Assembly: GCF_037975245.1 (NCBI RefSeq)
Contig: NC_092574.1
Location: 4,001,001-4,065,000 of the forward strand
Length of the DNA: 64,000 nucleotides
From: Apostichopus japonicus
Taxonomy: Eukaryota > Echinodermata > Holothuroidea > Aspidochirotida > Stichopodidae
Reading direction: 5' to 3'
Each line of letters opens with the position of its first letter. Position 1 is the first letter of the stretch. The translations under genes were made by a program, and so were the position numbers. The notes under the pieces were generated by a model, which was not told the origin of the DNA, did no database searches, and saw only the letters and a list, made by a program, of their open reading frames with translations. Shown piece by piece: positions 53,563-64,000 of this stretch.

Positions 53563-56500
53563 TATATATACTGCACATTCGTTTGATCGATACCGCACAT
53601 TCGATTGATCTGTACAGCACATTCGATTAATCGGTACCCTACATTTGATTTATCGGTACCGCACATTCCATTGATCGTTACCGCACATTCGATAAATAGG
53701 TAACGCAAATTAGATGAACGGTACCGCACCTTCGATTTATCGTCACCGCTTATTCGATAAATCGGTACAGCGCATTCGATTTAACTGTACCGCACATTCG
53801 ATTGATCGGTATCGCACAGTCGATTTATCGGTACCGCACATTCCATTGATCTGATCCGCACATTCGATTGATCGGTAATGCACATTCGATTTATCGGCAA
53901 CGCACATTCCATTGATCGGTACCGCACATTCTATTTATCGGTACCGCACGTTCGATTTATCGGTACCGCACATTCCGTTGATCGTCACCGCACATTCGAT
54001 TTATCGGTATCGCACATTCGATTTATCGGTACCGCACATTCGATTTATCGGCAACGCACATTCGATTGATCGGTACCGCACATTCGATTTATCGGCAACG
54101 CACATTCGATTGATCGGTACCGCACATTCGATTTATCGGCAACGCACATTCCATTGATCGGTACCGCACATTCGATTTATCGGTACCGCACATTCGATTT
54201 ATCGGTACCGCACATTCGATTGATGGGTTCCGCACATTCGATTTATTGGTACCGCACATTCCATTGATCTGTTCCGCACATTCGATTGATCGGTACCGCA
54301 CATTCCATTTATCGGTACCGCAGGTTCGATTTATCGGTACCGCACATTCCGTTGATCGTCACCGCACATTCGATTTATCGGTATCGCACATTCGATTTAT
54401 CGGCAACGCACATTCCATTGATCGGTACCGCACATTCCATTGATCGGTACCGCACATTCGATTTATCGGTACCGCACATTCGATTTATCGGTACCGCACA
54501 TTCGATTGATCGGTACCGCACATTCGATTGATCGGTACCGCACATTCGATTGATCGGTTCCGCACATTCGATTTATCGGTACCGCACATTCGATTTATCG
54601 ATACCCCACATTCCGTTGATCGTCAACGCACATTCGAGTTATCGGTATCGCACATTCGATTGATCGGTACCGCACATTCGATTGATCGGTACCGCACATT
54701 CGATTGATTGGTACCGCACATTCGATTGATCGGTACCGCACATTCGATTGATCGGTACTGCACATTCAATTTATCGGTATCGCACATTCTAATTAACGGT
54801 ACCGCAAATTCGATTTATCAGTACCACACATTATATTGATCGGTACCACACATTCGATTGATCGGCACTGCACATTCGATTGATCGGTAATGCACATTCG
54901 TTTGATCGGTTCCGCAAATTCGATTGATCAATACCGCAAATTCGATTGATCGGTGCCGCAAATTCGATTTATCGGTACCGCACATTCTATTTATCGGTAC
55001 CGCACATTCGATTTATCGGTACCGCACATTCGTTTGATCGATACCGCAAATTCGATTAATAGGTACCGCTCATTCGATTGATCGATACCGCAAGTTCGAT
55101 TTATCGGTACCGAACATTCGACTCATCGGTATCGCACTTCCGATTGATCGGTATCGCACATTCCAATAATCGGTACTGCACATTCTATTTATCGGTACAG
55201 CACATTCGATTTATCGGTACCGCTCATTAGATTGATCGATACCGCAAATTCGATCGATCGGTACCGCACATTCGATTGATCGGTACTGCACATTCTATTT
55301 ATCGGCACCGCACATTCGATTTATCGGTACCGCACATTCGATTTATAGGTACCGCACATTCGATTTATCGGTACCGCACATTCGATTTATCGGTACTGCA
55401 CATTCGATTGATTAGTACCGCACATTCGATTTATCGGAATCGCTTATTCTATTGATCGGTACCGCACATTCAATTTATTGGCACAGCACATTCGATTGAC
55501 TGGTACAGCGCATTCGATTTAACGGTACCGCACATTCCATTTATCGGCACTGCACATTCGATTGATTGGTACCGCACATTCGATTTATCGGAATCGCTTA
55601 TTCTATTGATCGGTACAGCGCATTCGATTTAACGGTACCGCACATTCGATTTATCGGTATCGCACATTCGATTGATCGGTACCGCACATTCGATTGATCG
55701 GTACCGCACATTCGATTTATCGGTATCGCACATTCTAATTAACGGTACCCGGTACCGCACATTCGATTGATCGGTACCGCACATTCGATTTATCGGTATC
55801 GCACATTCTAATTAACGGTACCGCACATTCGATTTATCGGTACCGCACATTCAATTGATCGATACCGCACAATCGATTTATCGGTACCGTACATTCGATT
55901 TATCGGTACCCCACATTCGAATGATCGTCACCGCAAATTCGATTTATCGACACCGCACATTCGATTGATCGTTACCGGACATTCGATTAATCGGTACCGC
56001 ACATTCGATTGATCTGTACCGCACATTCGATTGATCAACACCGCACATTCGATTTATCGGCACCGCACATTCGATTTATCGGTATCGCACATTCGATTGA
56101 TCGGTACCGCACATTCGATTGATCGGCAACGCACATTCGATTTATCGGTACCGCACATTCGATTTATCGGTACTGCACATTCGATTGATTAGTACCGCAC
56201 ATTCGATTTATCGGAATCGCTTATTCTATTGATCGGTACCGCACATTCAATTTATTGGCACAGCACATTCGATTGACTGGTACAGCGCATTCGATTTAAC
56301 GGTACCGCACATTCCATTTATCGGCACTGCACATTCGATTGATTGGTACCGCACATTCGATTTATCGGAATCGCTTATTCTATTGATCGGTACAGCGCAT
56401 TCGATTTAACGGTACCGCACATTCGATTTATCGGTATCGCACATTCGATTGATCGGTACCGCACATTCGATTGATCGGTACCGCACATTCGATTTATCGG

Positions 56501-56670
56501 TACGGCATGTTCGATTAATCGATACCGCACATTCGATTGATCGGCACCGCACATTCGGTTTATCGGTACCGCACATTCGATTGATCGATAAGGCACATTC
56601 GATTGATTGGTACCGCACATTCGATTTATCGGTAACGCACATTCGATTGATCGGTTCCGCACATTAGATT
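53563..56670. repeat. Higher-order unit M, copy 2 (3,108 bp)
   Basis: Offset 5,131 bp from M copy 1, with the same length and the same CTGATCC variant, 7 bp duplication (55,743) and internal 777 bp repeat. I saw no difference in the stretches compared. Confidence 0.92.
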
Positions 56671-58429
56671 TATATATACTGCACATTCGTTTGATCGATA
56701 CCGCACATTCGATTGATCTGTACAGCACATTCGATTAATCGGTACCCTACATTTGATTTATCGGTACCGCACATTCCATTGATCGTTACCGCACATTCGA
56801 TAAATAGGTAACGCAAATTAGATGAACGGTACCGCACCTTCGATTTATCGTCACCGCTTATTCGATAAATCGGTACAGCGCATTCGATTTAACTGTACCG
56901 CACATTCGATTGATCGGTATCGCACAGTCGATTTATCGGTACCGCACATTCCATTGATCTGTTCCGCACATTCGATTGATCGGTAATGCACATTCGATTT
57001 ATCGGCAACGCACATTCCATTGATCGGTACCGCACATTCTATTTATCGGTACCGCACGTTCGATTTATCGGTACCGCACATTCCGTTGATCGTCACCGCA
57101 CATTCGATTTATCGGTATCGCACATTCGATTTATCGGTACCGCACATTCGATTTATCGGCAACGCACATTCGATTGATCGGTACCGCACATTCGATTTAT
57201 CGGCAACGCACATTCGATTGATCGGTACCGCACATTCGATTTATCGGCAACGCACATTCCATTGATCGGTACCGCACATTCGATTGATCGGTACCGCACA
57301 TTCGATTTATCGGTACCGCACATTCGATTGATGGGTTCCGCACATTCGATTTATTGGTACCGCACATTCCATTGATCTGTTCCGCACATTCGATTGATCG
57401 GCACCGCACATTCCATTTATCGGTACCGCAGGTTCGATTTATCGGTACCGCACATTCCGTTGATCGTCACCGCACATTCGATTTATCGGTATCGCACATT
57501 CGATTTATCGGCAACGCACATTCCATTGATCGGTACCGCACATTCGATTTATCGGTACCGCACATTCGATTTATCGGTACCGCACATTCGATTGATCGGT
57601 ACCGCACATTCGATTGATCGGTACCGCACATTCGATTGATCGGTTCCGCACATTCGATTTATCGGTACCGCACATTCGATTTATCGATACCCCACATTCC
57701 GTTGATCGTCAACGCACATTCGAGTTATCGGTATCGCACATTCGATTGATCGGTACCGCACATTCGATTGATCGGTACCGCACATTCGATTGATTGGTAC
57801 CGCACATTCGATTGATCGGTACCGCACATTCGATTGATCGGTACTGCACATTCAATTTATCGGTATCGCACATTCTAATTAACGGTACCGCAAATTCGAT
57901 TTATCAGTACCACACATTATATTGATCGGTACCACACATTCGATTGATCGGCACTGCACATTCGATTGATCGGTAATGCACATTCGTTTGATCGGTTCCG
58001 CAAATTCGATTGATCAATACCGCACATTCGATTGATCGGTGCCGCAAATTCGATTTATCGGTACCGCACATTCTATTTATCGGTACCGCACATTCGATTT
58101 ATCGGTACCGCACATTCGATTGATCGGTACCGCACATTCGATTTATCGGTTCCGGACATTCGATTTATCGGTACTGCACATTCGTTTGATCGATACCGCA
58201 AATTCGATTTATTGGTTCCGCACATTCGATTGATCGGTACCGCACATTCGATTTATCGGTACGGCATGTTCGATTAATCGATACCGCACATTCGATTGAT
58301 CGGCACCGCACATTCGATTTATCGGTACCGCACATTCGATTGATCGATAAGGCACATTCGATTGATTGGTACCGCACATTCGATTTATCGGTAACGCACA
58401 TTCGATTGATCGGTTCCGCACATTAGATT
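56671..58429. repeat. Higher-order unit N, copy 2 (1,759 bp)
   Basis: N order without the 286 bp duplication, but with one extra GGTACC monomer near 58,112-58,133, giving 1,759 bp. The N-specific CTGTTCCGCAC is present near 56,957. Confidence 0.9.
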
Positions 58430-61400
58430 TATATATACTGCACATTCGTTTGATCGATACCGCACATTCGATTGATCTGTACAGCACATTCGATTAATCG
58501 GTACCCTACATTTGATTTATCGGTACCGCACATTCCATTGATCGTTACCGCACATTCGATAAATAGGTAACGCAAATTAGATGAACGGTACCGCACCTTC
58601 GATTTATCGTCACCGCTTATTCGATAAATCGGTACAGCGCATTCGATTTAACTGTACCGCACATTCGATTGATCGGTATCGCACAGTCGATTTATCGGTA
58701 CCGCACATTCCATTGATCTGATCCGCACATTCGATTGATCGGTAATGCACATTCGATTTATCGGCAACGCACATTCCATTGATCGGTACCGCACATTCTA
58801 TTTATCGGTACCGCACGTTCGATTTATCGGTACCGCACATTCCGTTGATCGTCACCGCACATTCGATTTATCGGTATCGCACATTCGATTTATCGGTACC
58901 GCACATTCGATTTATCGGCAACGCACATTCGATTGATCGGTACCGCACATTCGATTTATCGGCAACGCACATTCGATTGATCGGTACCGCACATTCGATT
59001 TATCGGCAACGCACATTCCATTGATCGGTACCGCACATTCGATTTATCGGTACCGCACATTCGATTTATCGGTACCGCACATTCGATTGATGGGTTCCGC
59101 ACATTCGATTTATTGGTACCGCACATTCCATTGATCTGTTCCGCACATTCGATTGATCGGTACCGCACATTCCATTTATCGGTACCGCAGGTTCGATTTA
59201 TCGGTACCGCACATTCCGTTGATCGTCACCGCACATTCGATTTATCGGTATCGCACATTCGATTTATCGGCAACGCACATTCCATTGATCGGTACCGCAC
59301 ATTCCATTGATCGGTACCGCACATTCGATTTATCGGTACCGCACATTCGATTTATCGGTACCGCACATTCGATTGATCGGTACCGCACATTCGATTGATC
59401 GGTACCGCACATTCGATTGATCGGTTCCGCACATTCGATTTATCGGTACCGCACATTCGATTTATCGATACCCCACATTCCGTTGATCGTCAACGCACAT
59501 TCGAGTTATCGGTATCGCACATTCGATTGATCGGTACCGCACATTCGATTGATCGGTACCGCACATTCGATTGATTGGTACCGCACATTCGATTGATCGG
59601 TACCGCACATTCGATTGATCGGTACTGCACATTCAATTTATCGGTATCGCACATTCTAATTAACGGTACCGCAAATTCGATTTATCAGTACCACACATTA
59701 TATTGATCGGTACCACACATTCGATTGATCGGCACTGCACATTCGATTGATCGGTAATGCACATTCGTTTGATCGGTTCCGCAAATTCGATTGATCAATA
59801 CCGCAAATTCGATTGATCGGTGCCGCAAATTCGATTTATCGGTACCGCACATTCTATTTATCGGTACCGCACATTCGATTTATCGGTACCGCACATTCGT
59901 TTGATCGATACCGCAAATTCGATTAATAGGTACCGCTCATTCGATTGATCGATACCGCAAGTTCGATTTATCGGTACCGAACATTCGACTCATCGGTATC
60001 GCACTTCCGATTGATCGGTATCGCACATTCCAATAATCGGTACTGCACATTCTATTTATCGGTACAGCACATTCGATTTATCGGTACCGCTCATTAGATT
60101 GATCGATACCGCAAATTCGATCGATCGGTACCGCACATTCGATTGATCGGTACTGCACATTCTATTTATCGGCACCGCACATTCGATTTATCGGTACCGC
60201 ACATTCGATTTATAGGTACCGCACATTCGATTTATCGGTACCGCACATTCGATTTATCGGTACTGCACATTCGATTGATTAGTACCGCACATTCGATTTA
60301 TCGGAATCGCTTATTCTATTGATCGGTACCGCACATTCAATTTATTGGCACAGCACATTCGATTGACTGGTACAGCGCATTCGATTTAACGGTACCGCAC
60401 ATTCCATTTATCGGCACTGCACATTCGATTGATTGGTACCGCACATTCGATTTATCGGAATCGCTTATTCTATTGATCGGTACAGCGCATTCGATTTAAC
60501 GGTACCGCACATTCGATTTATCGGTATCGCACATTCGATTGATCGGTACCGCACATTCGATTGATCGGTACCGCACATTCGATTTATCGGTATCGCACAT
60601 TCTAATTAACGGTACCCGGTACCGCACATTCGATTGATCGGTACCGCACATTCGATTTATCGGTATCGCACATTCTAATTAACGGTACCGCACATTCGAT
60701 TTATCGGTACCGCACATTCAATTGATCGATACCGCACAATCGATTTATCGGTACCGTACATTCGATTTATCGGTACCCCACATTCGAATGATCGTCACCG
60801 CAAATTCGATTTATCGACACCGCACATTCGATTGATCGTTACCGGACATTCGATTAATCGGTACCGCACATTCGATTGATCTGTACCGCACATTCGATTG
60901 ATCAACACCGCACATTCGATTTATCGGCACCGCACATTCGATTTATCGGTATCGCACATTCGATTGATCGGTACCGCACATTCGATTGATCGGCAACGCA
61001 CATTCGATTTATCGGTACCGCACATTCGATTTATCGGTACTGCACATTCGATTGATTAGTACCGCACATTCGATTTATCGGAATCGCTTATTCTATTGAT
61101 CGGTACCGCACATTCAATTTATTGGCACAGCACATTCGATTGACTGGTACAGCGCATTCGATTTAACGGTACCGCACATTCCATTTATCGGCACTGCACA
61201 TTCGATTGATTGGTACCGCACATTCGATTTATCGGAATCGCTTATTCTATTGATCGGTACAGCGCATTCGATTTAACGGTACCGCACATTCGATTTATCG
61301 GTATCGCACATTCGATTGATCGGTACCGCACATTCGATTGATCGGTACCGCACATTCGATTTATCGGTATCGCACATTCTAATTAACGGTACCCGGTACC

Positions 61401-61714
61401 GCACATTCGATTGATCGGTACCGCACATTCGATTTATCGGTATCGCACATTCTAATTAACGGTACCGCACATTCGATTTATCGGTACCGCACATTCAATT
61501 GATCGATACCGCACAATCGATTTATCGGTACCGTACATTCGATTTATCGGTACCCCACATTCGAATGATCGTCACCGCAAATTCGATTTATCGACACCGC
61601 ACATTCGATTGATCGTTACCGGACATTCGATTAATCGGTACCGCACATTCGATTGATCTGTACCGCACATTCGATTGATCAACACCGCACATTCGATTTA
61701 TCGGCACCGCACAT
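58430..61714. repeat. Higher-order unit M, copy 3, with expanded 777 bp repeat
   Basis: Matches M copy 2 at an offset of 4,867 bp until about 61,366. There M copies 1 and 2 return to the N anchor (GGTACGGCATG), but this copy enters another round of the 777 bp repeat. The regular order ends at about 61,715, where truncated monomers begin. Confidence 0.88.
60279..61714. repeat. 777 bp internal repeat in M copy 3 (extra copy)
   Basis: TTAGTACCGC occurs at 60,279 and 61,056, and the 7 bp duplication at 60,610 and 61,387, each pair 777 bp apart. In M copies 1 and 2 the second copy ends before its 7 bp duplication; here it continues through it to about 61,714. Confidence 0.87.
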
Positions 61715-61745
61715 TCGATTGACCGCACATTCCACCGCACATTCG
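61715..61745. repeat. Truncated 16 + 12 bp monomer pair, copy 1
   Basis: CGATTGACCGCAC lacks the TCGGTA of a normal unit and ATTCCACCGCAC lacks about ten bases, so two shortened monomers total 28 bp. This copy is followed by CGAAAGATCGG. The GACCGCAC join starts at 61,721. Confidence 0.85.
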
Positions 61746-62731
61746 AAAGATCGGTATCGCACATTCGATTTATCGGCAACGCACATTCGATTTATCGGTA
61801 CCGCACATTGGATTGATCGGTACCGCACATTCGATTTATCGGTACCGCACATTCGATTTTTCGTACTGCACAATCGTTTGATATATACCGCCCATTCGAT
61901 TTATCGGTACCGAACATTCTACTCATCGGTACCGCACATCCGATTGATCGGTACCGCACATTCGATTTACCGGCAACGCACATTCGATTTATCGGTACCG
62001 CACATTGGATTGATCGGTACCGCACATTCTATTTATCGGCACCGCACATTCGATTTATCGGTACCGCACATTCGATTTATAGGTACCGCACATTCGATTT
62101 ATCGGTACCGCACATTCGATTTATCGGTACTGCACATTAGTTTGATCGATACCGCACATTCGATTGATCAGCCCCGCATTATCGATTGATCGGTACCGAA
62201 CATTCGATAAATCGGTAACGCAAATTCGATTGATCGGTACCGTACATTCAATTTAACGGTACCGCACATTCCATTTATCGGCACTGCACATTCGATTGAT
62301 TGGTACCGCACATTCGATTTATCGGAATCGCTTATTCTATTGATCGGTACAGCGCATTCGATTTAACGGTACCGCACATTCGATTTATCGGTATCGCACA
62401 TTCGATTGATCGGTACCGCACATTCGATTGATCGGTACCGCACATTCGATTTATCGGTATCGCACATTCTAATTAACGGTACCGCACATTCGATTTATCG
62501 GTACCGCACATTCTATTGATCGGTACCGCACATTCGATTGATCGGCACTGCACATTCGATTGATCGGTACCAAACATTCGAATGATCGGTACCGCACATT
62601 CGATTGATCGGTATGGCACATTTGATTTTTCGGTACCGCACATTCCGTTGATCGGAACCGCACATTCGAATTTTCGTTACCGCATATTCGATTGATCGAT
62701 ACCGCACATTCGATTTATCGGCACCGCACAT

Positions 62732-62762
62732 TCGATTGACCGCACATTCCACCGCACATTCG
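62732..62762. repeat. Truncated 16 + 12 bp monomer pair, copy 2
   Basis: Same two truncated monomers, GACCGCAC at 62,738, followed by CGATAGATCGG. The offset to copy 1 is 1,017 bp. Confidence 0.85.
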
Positions 62763-63177
62763 ATAGATCGGTATCGCACATTCGATTTATCGGCAACGCA
62801 CATTCGATTTATCGGTATCGCACATTCTATTGATCGGTACCGTACATGTGATTGGACGGCACTGCACATTCGATTGATCGGTACTGCACATTCGATTGAT
62901 CGGTTCCGCACATTCGATTGATCGGTACCGCAAATTCGATTTATCGGCAACGCACATTCGATTGATCGGTTCCGCACATTCGATTTATCGGTACCGCACA
63001 TTCAATTGATCGATACCGCACAATCGATTTATCGGTACCGTACATTCGATTTATCGGTACCCCACATTCGAATGATCGTCACCGCAAATTCGATTTATCG
63101 ACACCGCACATTCGATTGATCGTTACCGGACATTCGATTAATCGGTACCGCACATTCGATTTATCGGCACCGCACAT

Positions 63178-63208
63178 TCGATTGACCGCACATTCCACCG
63201 CACATTCG
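63178..63208. repeat. Truncated 16 + 12 bp monomer pair, copy 3
   Basis: Same two truncated monomers, GACCGCAC at 63,184, followed by CGATAGATCGG as in copy 2. The offset to copy 2 is 446 bp. Confidence 0.85.
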
Positions 63209-64000
63209 ATAGATCGGTATCGCACATTCGATTTAACGGCAACGCACATTCGATTTATCGGTACCGCACATTGGATTGATCGGTACCGCACATTCGATTT
63301 ATCGGTACCGCACATTCGATTTTTTCGTACTGCACAATCGTTTGATATATACCGCCCATTCGATTTATCGGTACCGAACATTCTACTCATCGGTACCGCA
63401 CATCCGATTGATCGGTATCGCACATTCCAATAATCGGTACTGCACATTCGATTTATCGGTACAGCACATTCTATTTATCGGTACCGCTCATTCGATCGAT
63501 CGATACCGCAAATTCGATTGATCCTCACCGCACATTGGATTTATCGGTACCGCAAATTCGATTGATCGGCACCGCACATTCGATTTATCGGCACCGCATA
63601 TTCGATTGATCGTTACTGCACATTCGATTGATCGGTACCGCAGATTCGATTTATAGGCAACGCACATTCGATTTATCGGTACCGCACATTCGATTGATCG
63701 GTATCGCACATTGGATTGATCGGTTCCGCACATTCGATTGATCGGTACCGCAAATTCGATTTATCGGCAACGCACATTCGATTGATCGGTTCCGCACATT
63801 CGATTGATCGGTACCGCACATCGATTTATCGGCAACGCCCATTCGATTGATCGGTACCTCACATTCGATTAATCGGAACCGCACATTCGATTTATCGGTA
63901 CCCCACATTCGAATGATCGTCACCGCACATTCGATTTATCGACACCTCACATTCGATTGAACGTTACCGGACATTCGATTAATCGGTACCGCACATTCGA

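Larger units (their letters stand above)
1..64000. repeat. 22 bp tandem satellite array, whole window
   Basis: The window is made of about 2,900 head-to-tail copies of a 22 bp monomer. The commonest form reads CGGTACCGCAC then ATTCGATTGAT. Almost every unit is exactly 22 bp; scattered 21, 23 and 24 bp units and a few truncated ones shift the register. All units have the same orientation: I saw no reverse-complement tract and no non-satellite insertion. Both window edges lie inside the array, so the true length is unknown. Length, homogeneity and higher-order structure fit eukaryotic heterochromatic satellite DNA. Function (centromeric, subtelomeric or other) cannot be read from the sequence, and I do not recognise the monomer as a named family. 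Confidence 0.98.
61715..64000. repeat. Satellite domain V (irregular)
   Basis: This domain lacks a clear higher-order period. It contains truncated monomers (61,715-61,745; 62,732-62,762; 63,178-63,208), a 225 bp fragment of the 777 bp repeat at about 62,257-62,480, and copies of the CGGTACCCCACATTCG / ATGATCGTCACC string near 61,551, 63,056 and 63,897. It also has CGTACTGCACAATCG / TTTGATATATACC strings at about 61,862 and 63,326. A 21 bp monomer lies near 63,820 (GCACATCGATTT). The degree of disorder is what one expects near an array edge, but the array continues at base 64,000. Confidence 0.75.

Noticed and set aside
1-64000. CRISPR array, because of regular short repeats
   Set aside because: There are no unique spacers; repeat units abut directly at 22 bp and no cas gene is present.
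1-64000. Telomeric repeat
   Set aside because: The unit is 22 bp with mixed composition and has none of the usual G-rich telomere motifs. Some yeast telomere repeats are long, but they do not have the multi-kilobase higher-order structure seen here.
1-64000. True CENP-B box in each monomer
   Set aside because: Spacing between the invariant A and CGG is one base short and the last G of CGGG is replaced by T. Reported only as a resemblance.
1-64000. Inverted tracts within the array
   Set aside because: I looked for the reverse-complement core (for example GTGCGGTACCG on the plus strand) and saw none. A computed dot plot would settle it.
1-64000. Regulatory protein array, as in bacterial iterons or an origin of replication
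   Set aside because: 22 bp is a typical iteron length, but iteron arrays hold a few to tens of copies beside a rep gene. Thousands of copies with higher-order structure and no gene in 64 kb do not fit.

Overview
The whole 64 kb window is one satellite DNA array. I find no protein-coding gene, RNA gene, mobile element or CRISPR array in it. The basic unit is a 22 bp monomer, about 2,900 head-to-tail copies, whose commonest form is CGGTACCGCAC followed by ATTCGATTGAT. All copies run in the same direction. The array starts before base 1 and continues past base 64,000. An uninterrupted 64 kb satellite with layered higher-order repeats points to a eukaryotic heterochromatic region such as a centromere, pericentromere, subtelomere or sex chromosome. 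The sequence does not let me name the organism. The canonical monomer is 50% GC with three CpGs per 22 bp.

The structure lies in the order of monomer variants. The core GCACATTCGATT is mostly constant. Most variation falls at the base after the core TT (G, T, A or C before AT) and in the GGTAC positions. Strings of variants recur as longer units, so the array divides into domains. Domain I (about 1-25.4 kb) has ten copies of a GACGGTTCC-marked cassette (all before 15 kb), a 1,823 bp tandem duplication (4.0-7.7 kb), a 1.2 kb tandem family (8.9-11.7 kb), a 769/945/1,099 bp family (11.7-19.6 kb) and a 1.37 kb block repeated at 2,529 bp spacing (19.4-23.3 kb). Domain IIa (25.4-30.3 kb) is transitional: it has a 2.1 kb repeat plus single diverged copies of blocks that are amplified further right. 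Domain IIb (30.3-39.6 kb) has eight copies of a block marked CGTCAACGCAC + ATTCGACATATCGG, in tandem duplications of 814, 967, 814 and 1,078 bp. Domain III (39.6-46.3 kb) is a 3,366 bp tandem duplication. Domain IV (46.3-61.7 kb) is an alternating dimeric higher-order repeat, N-M-N-M-N-M, with a full period of 5,131 or 4,867 bp. Domain V (61.7-64 kb) is irregular, with truncated 16 and 12 bp monomers and rearranged fragments of domain IV.

Every long open reading frame here is a by-product of the repeat. Because 22 is not a multiple of 3, each frame cycles through the same 66 bp and gives a 22-residue periodic peptide on either strand. Nothing suggests these are proteins. The biology visible here is array evolution: nested duplications, unit-length changes of whole monomers, rare 1-bp indels that serve as lineage marks, and a dyad-symmetric motif kept in nearly every monomer. 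Large near-identical duplications mean that copy numbers depend on the assembly being correct. All offsets, identities and boundaries were read by eye; boundaries are approximate to about one monomer unless stated.
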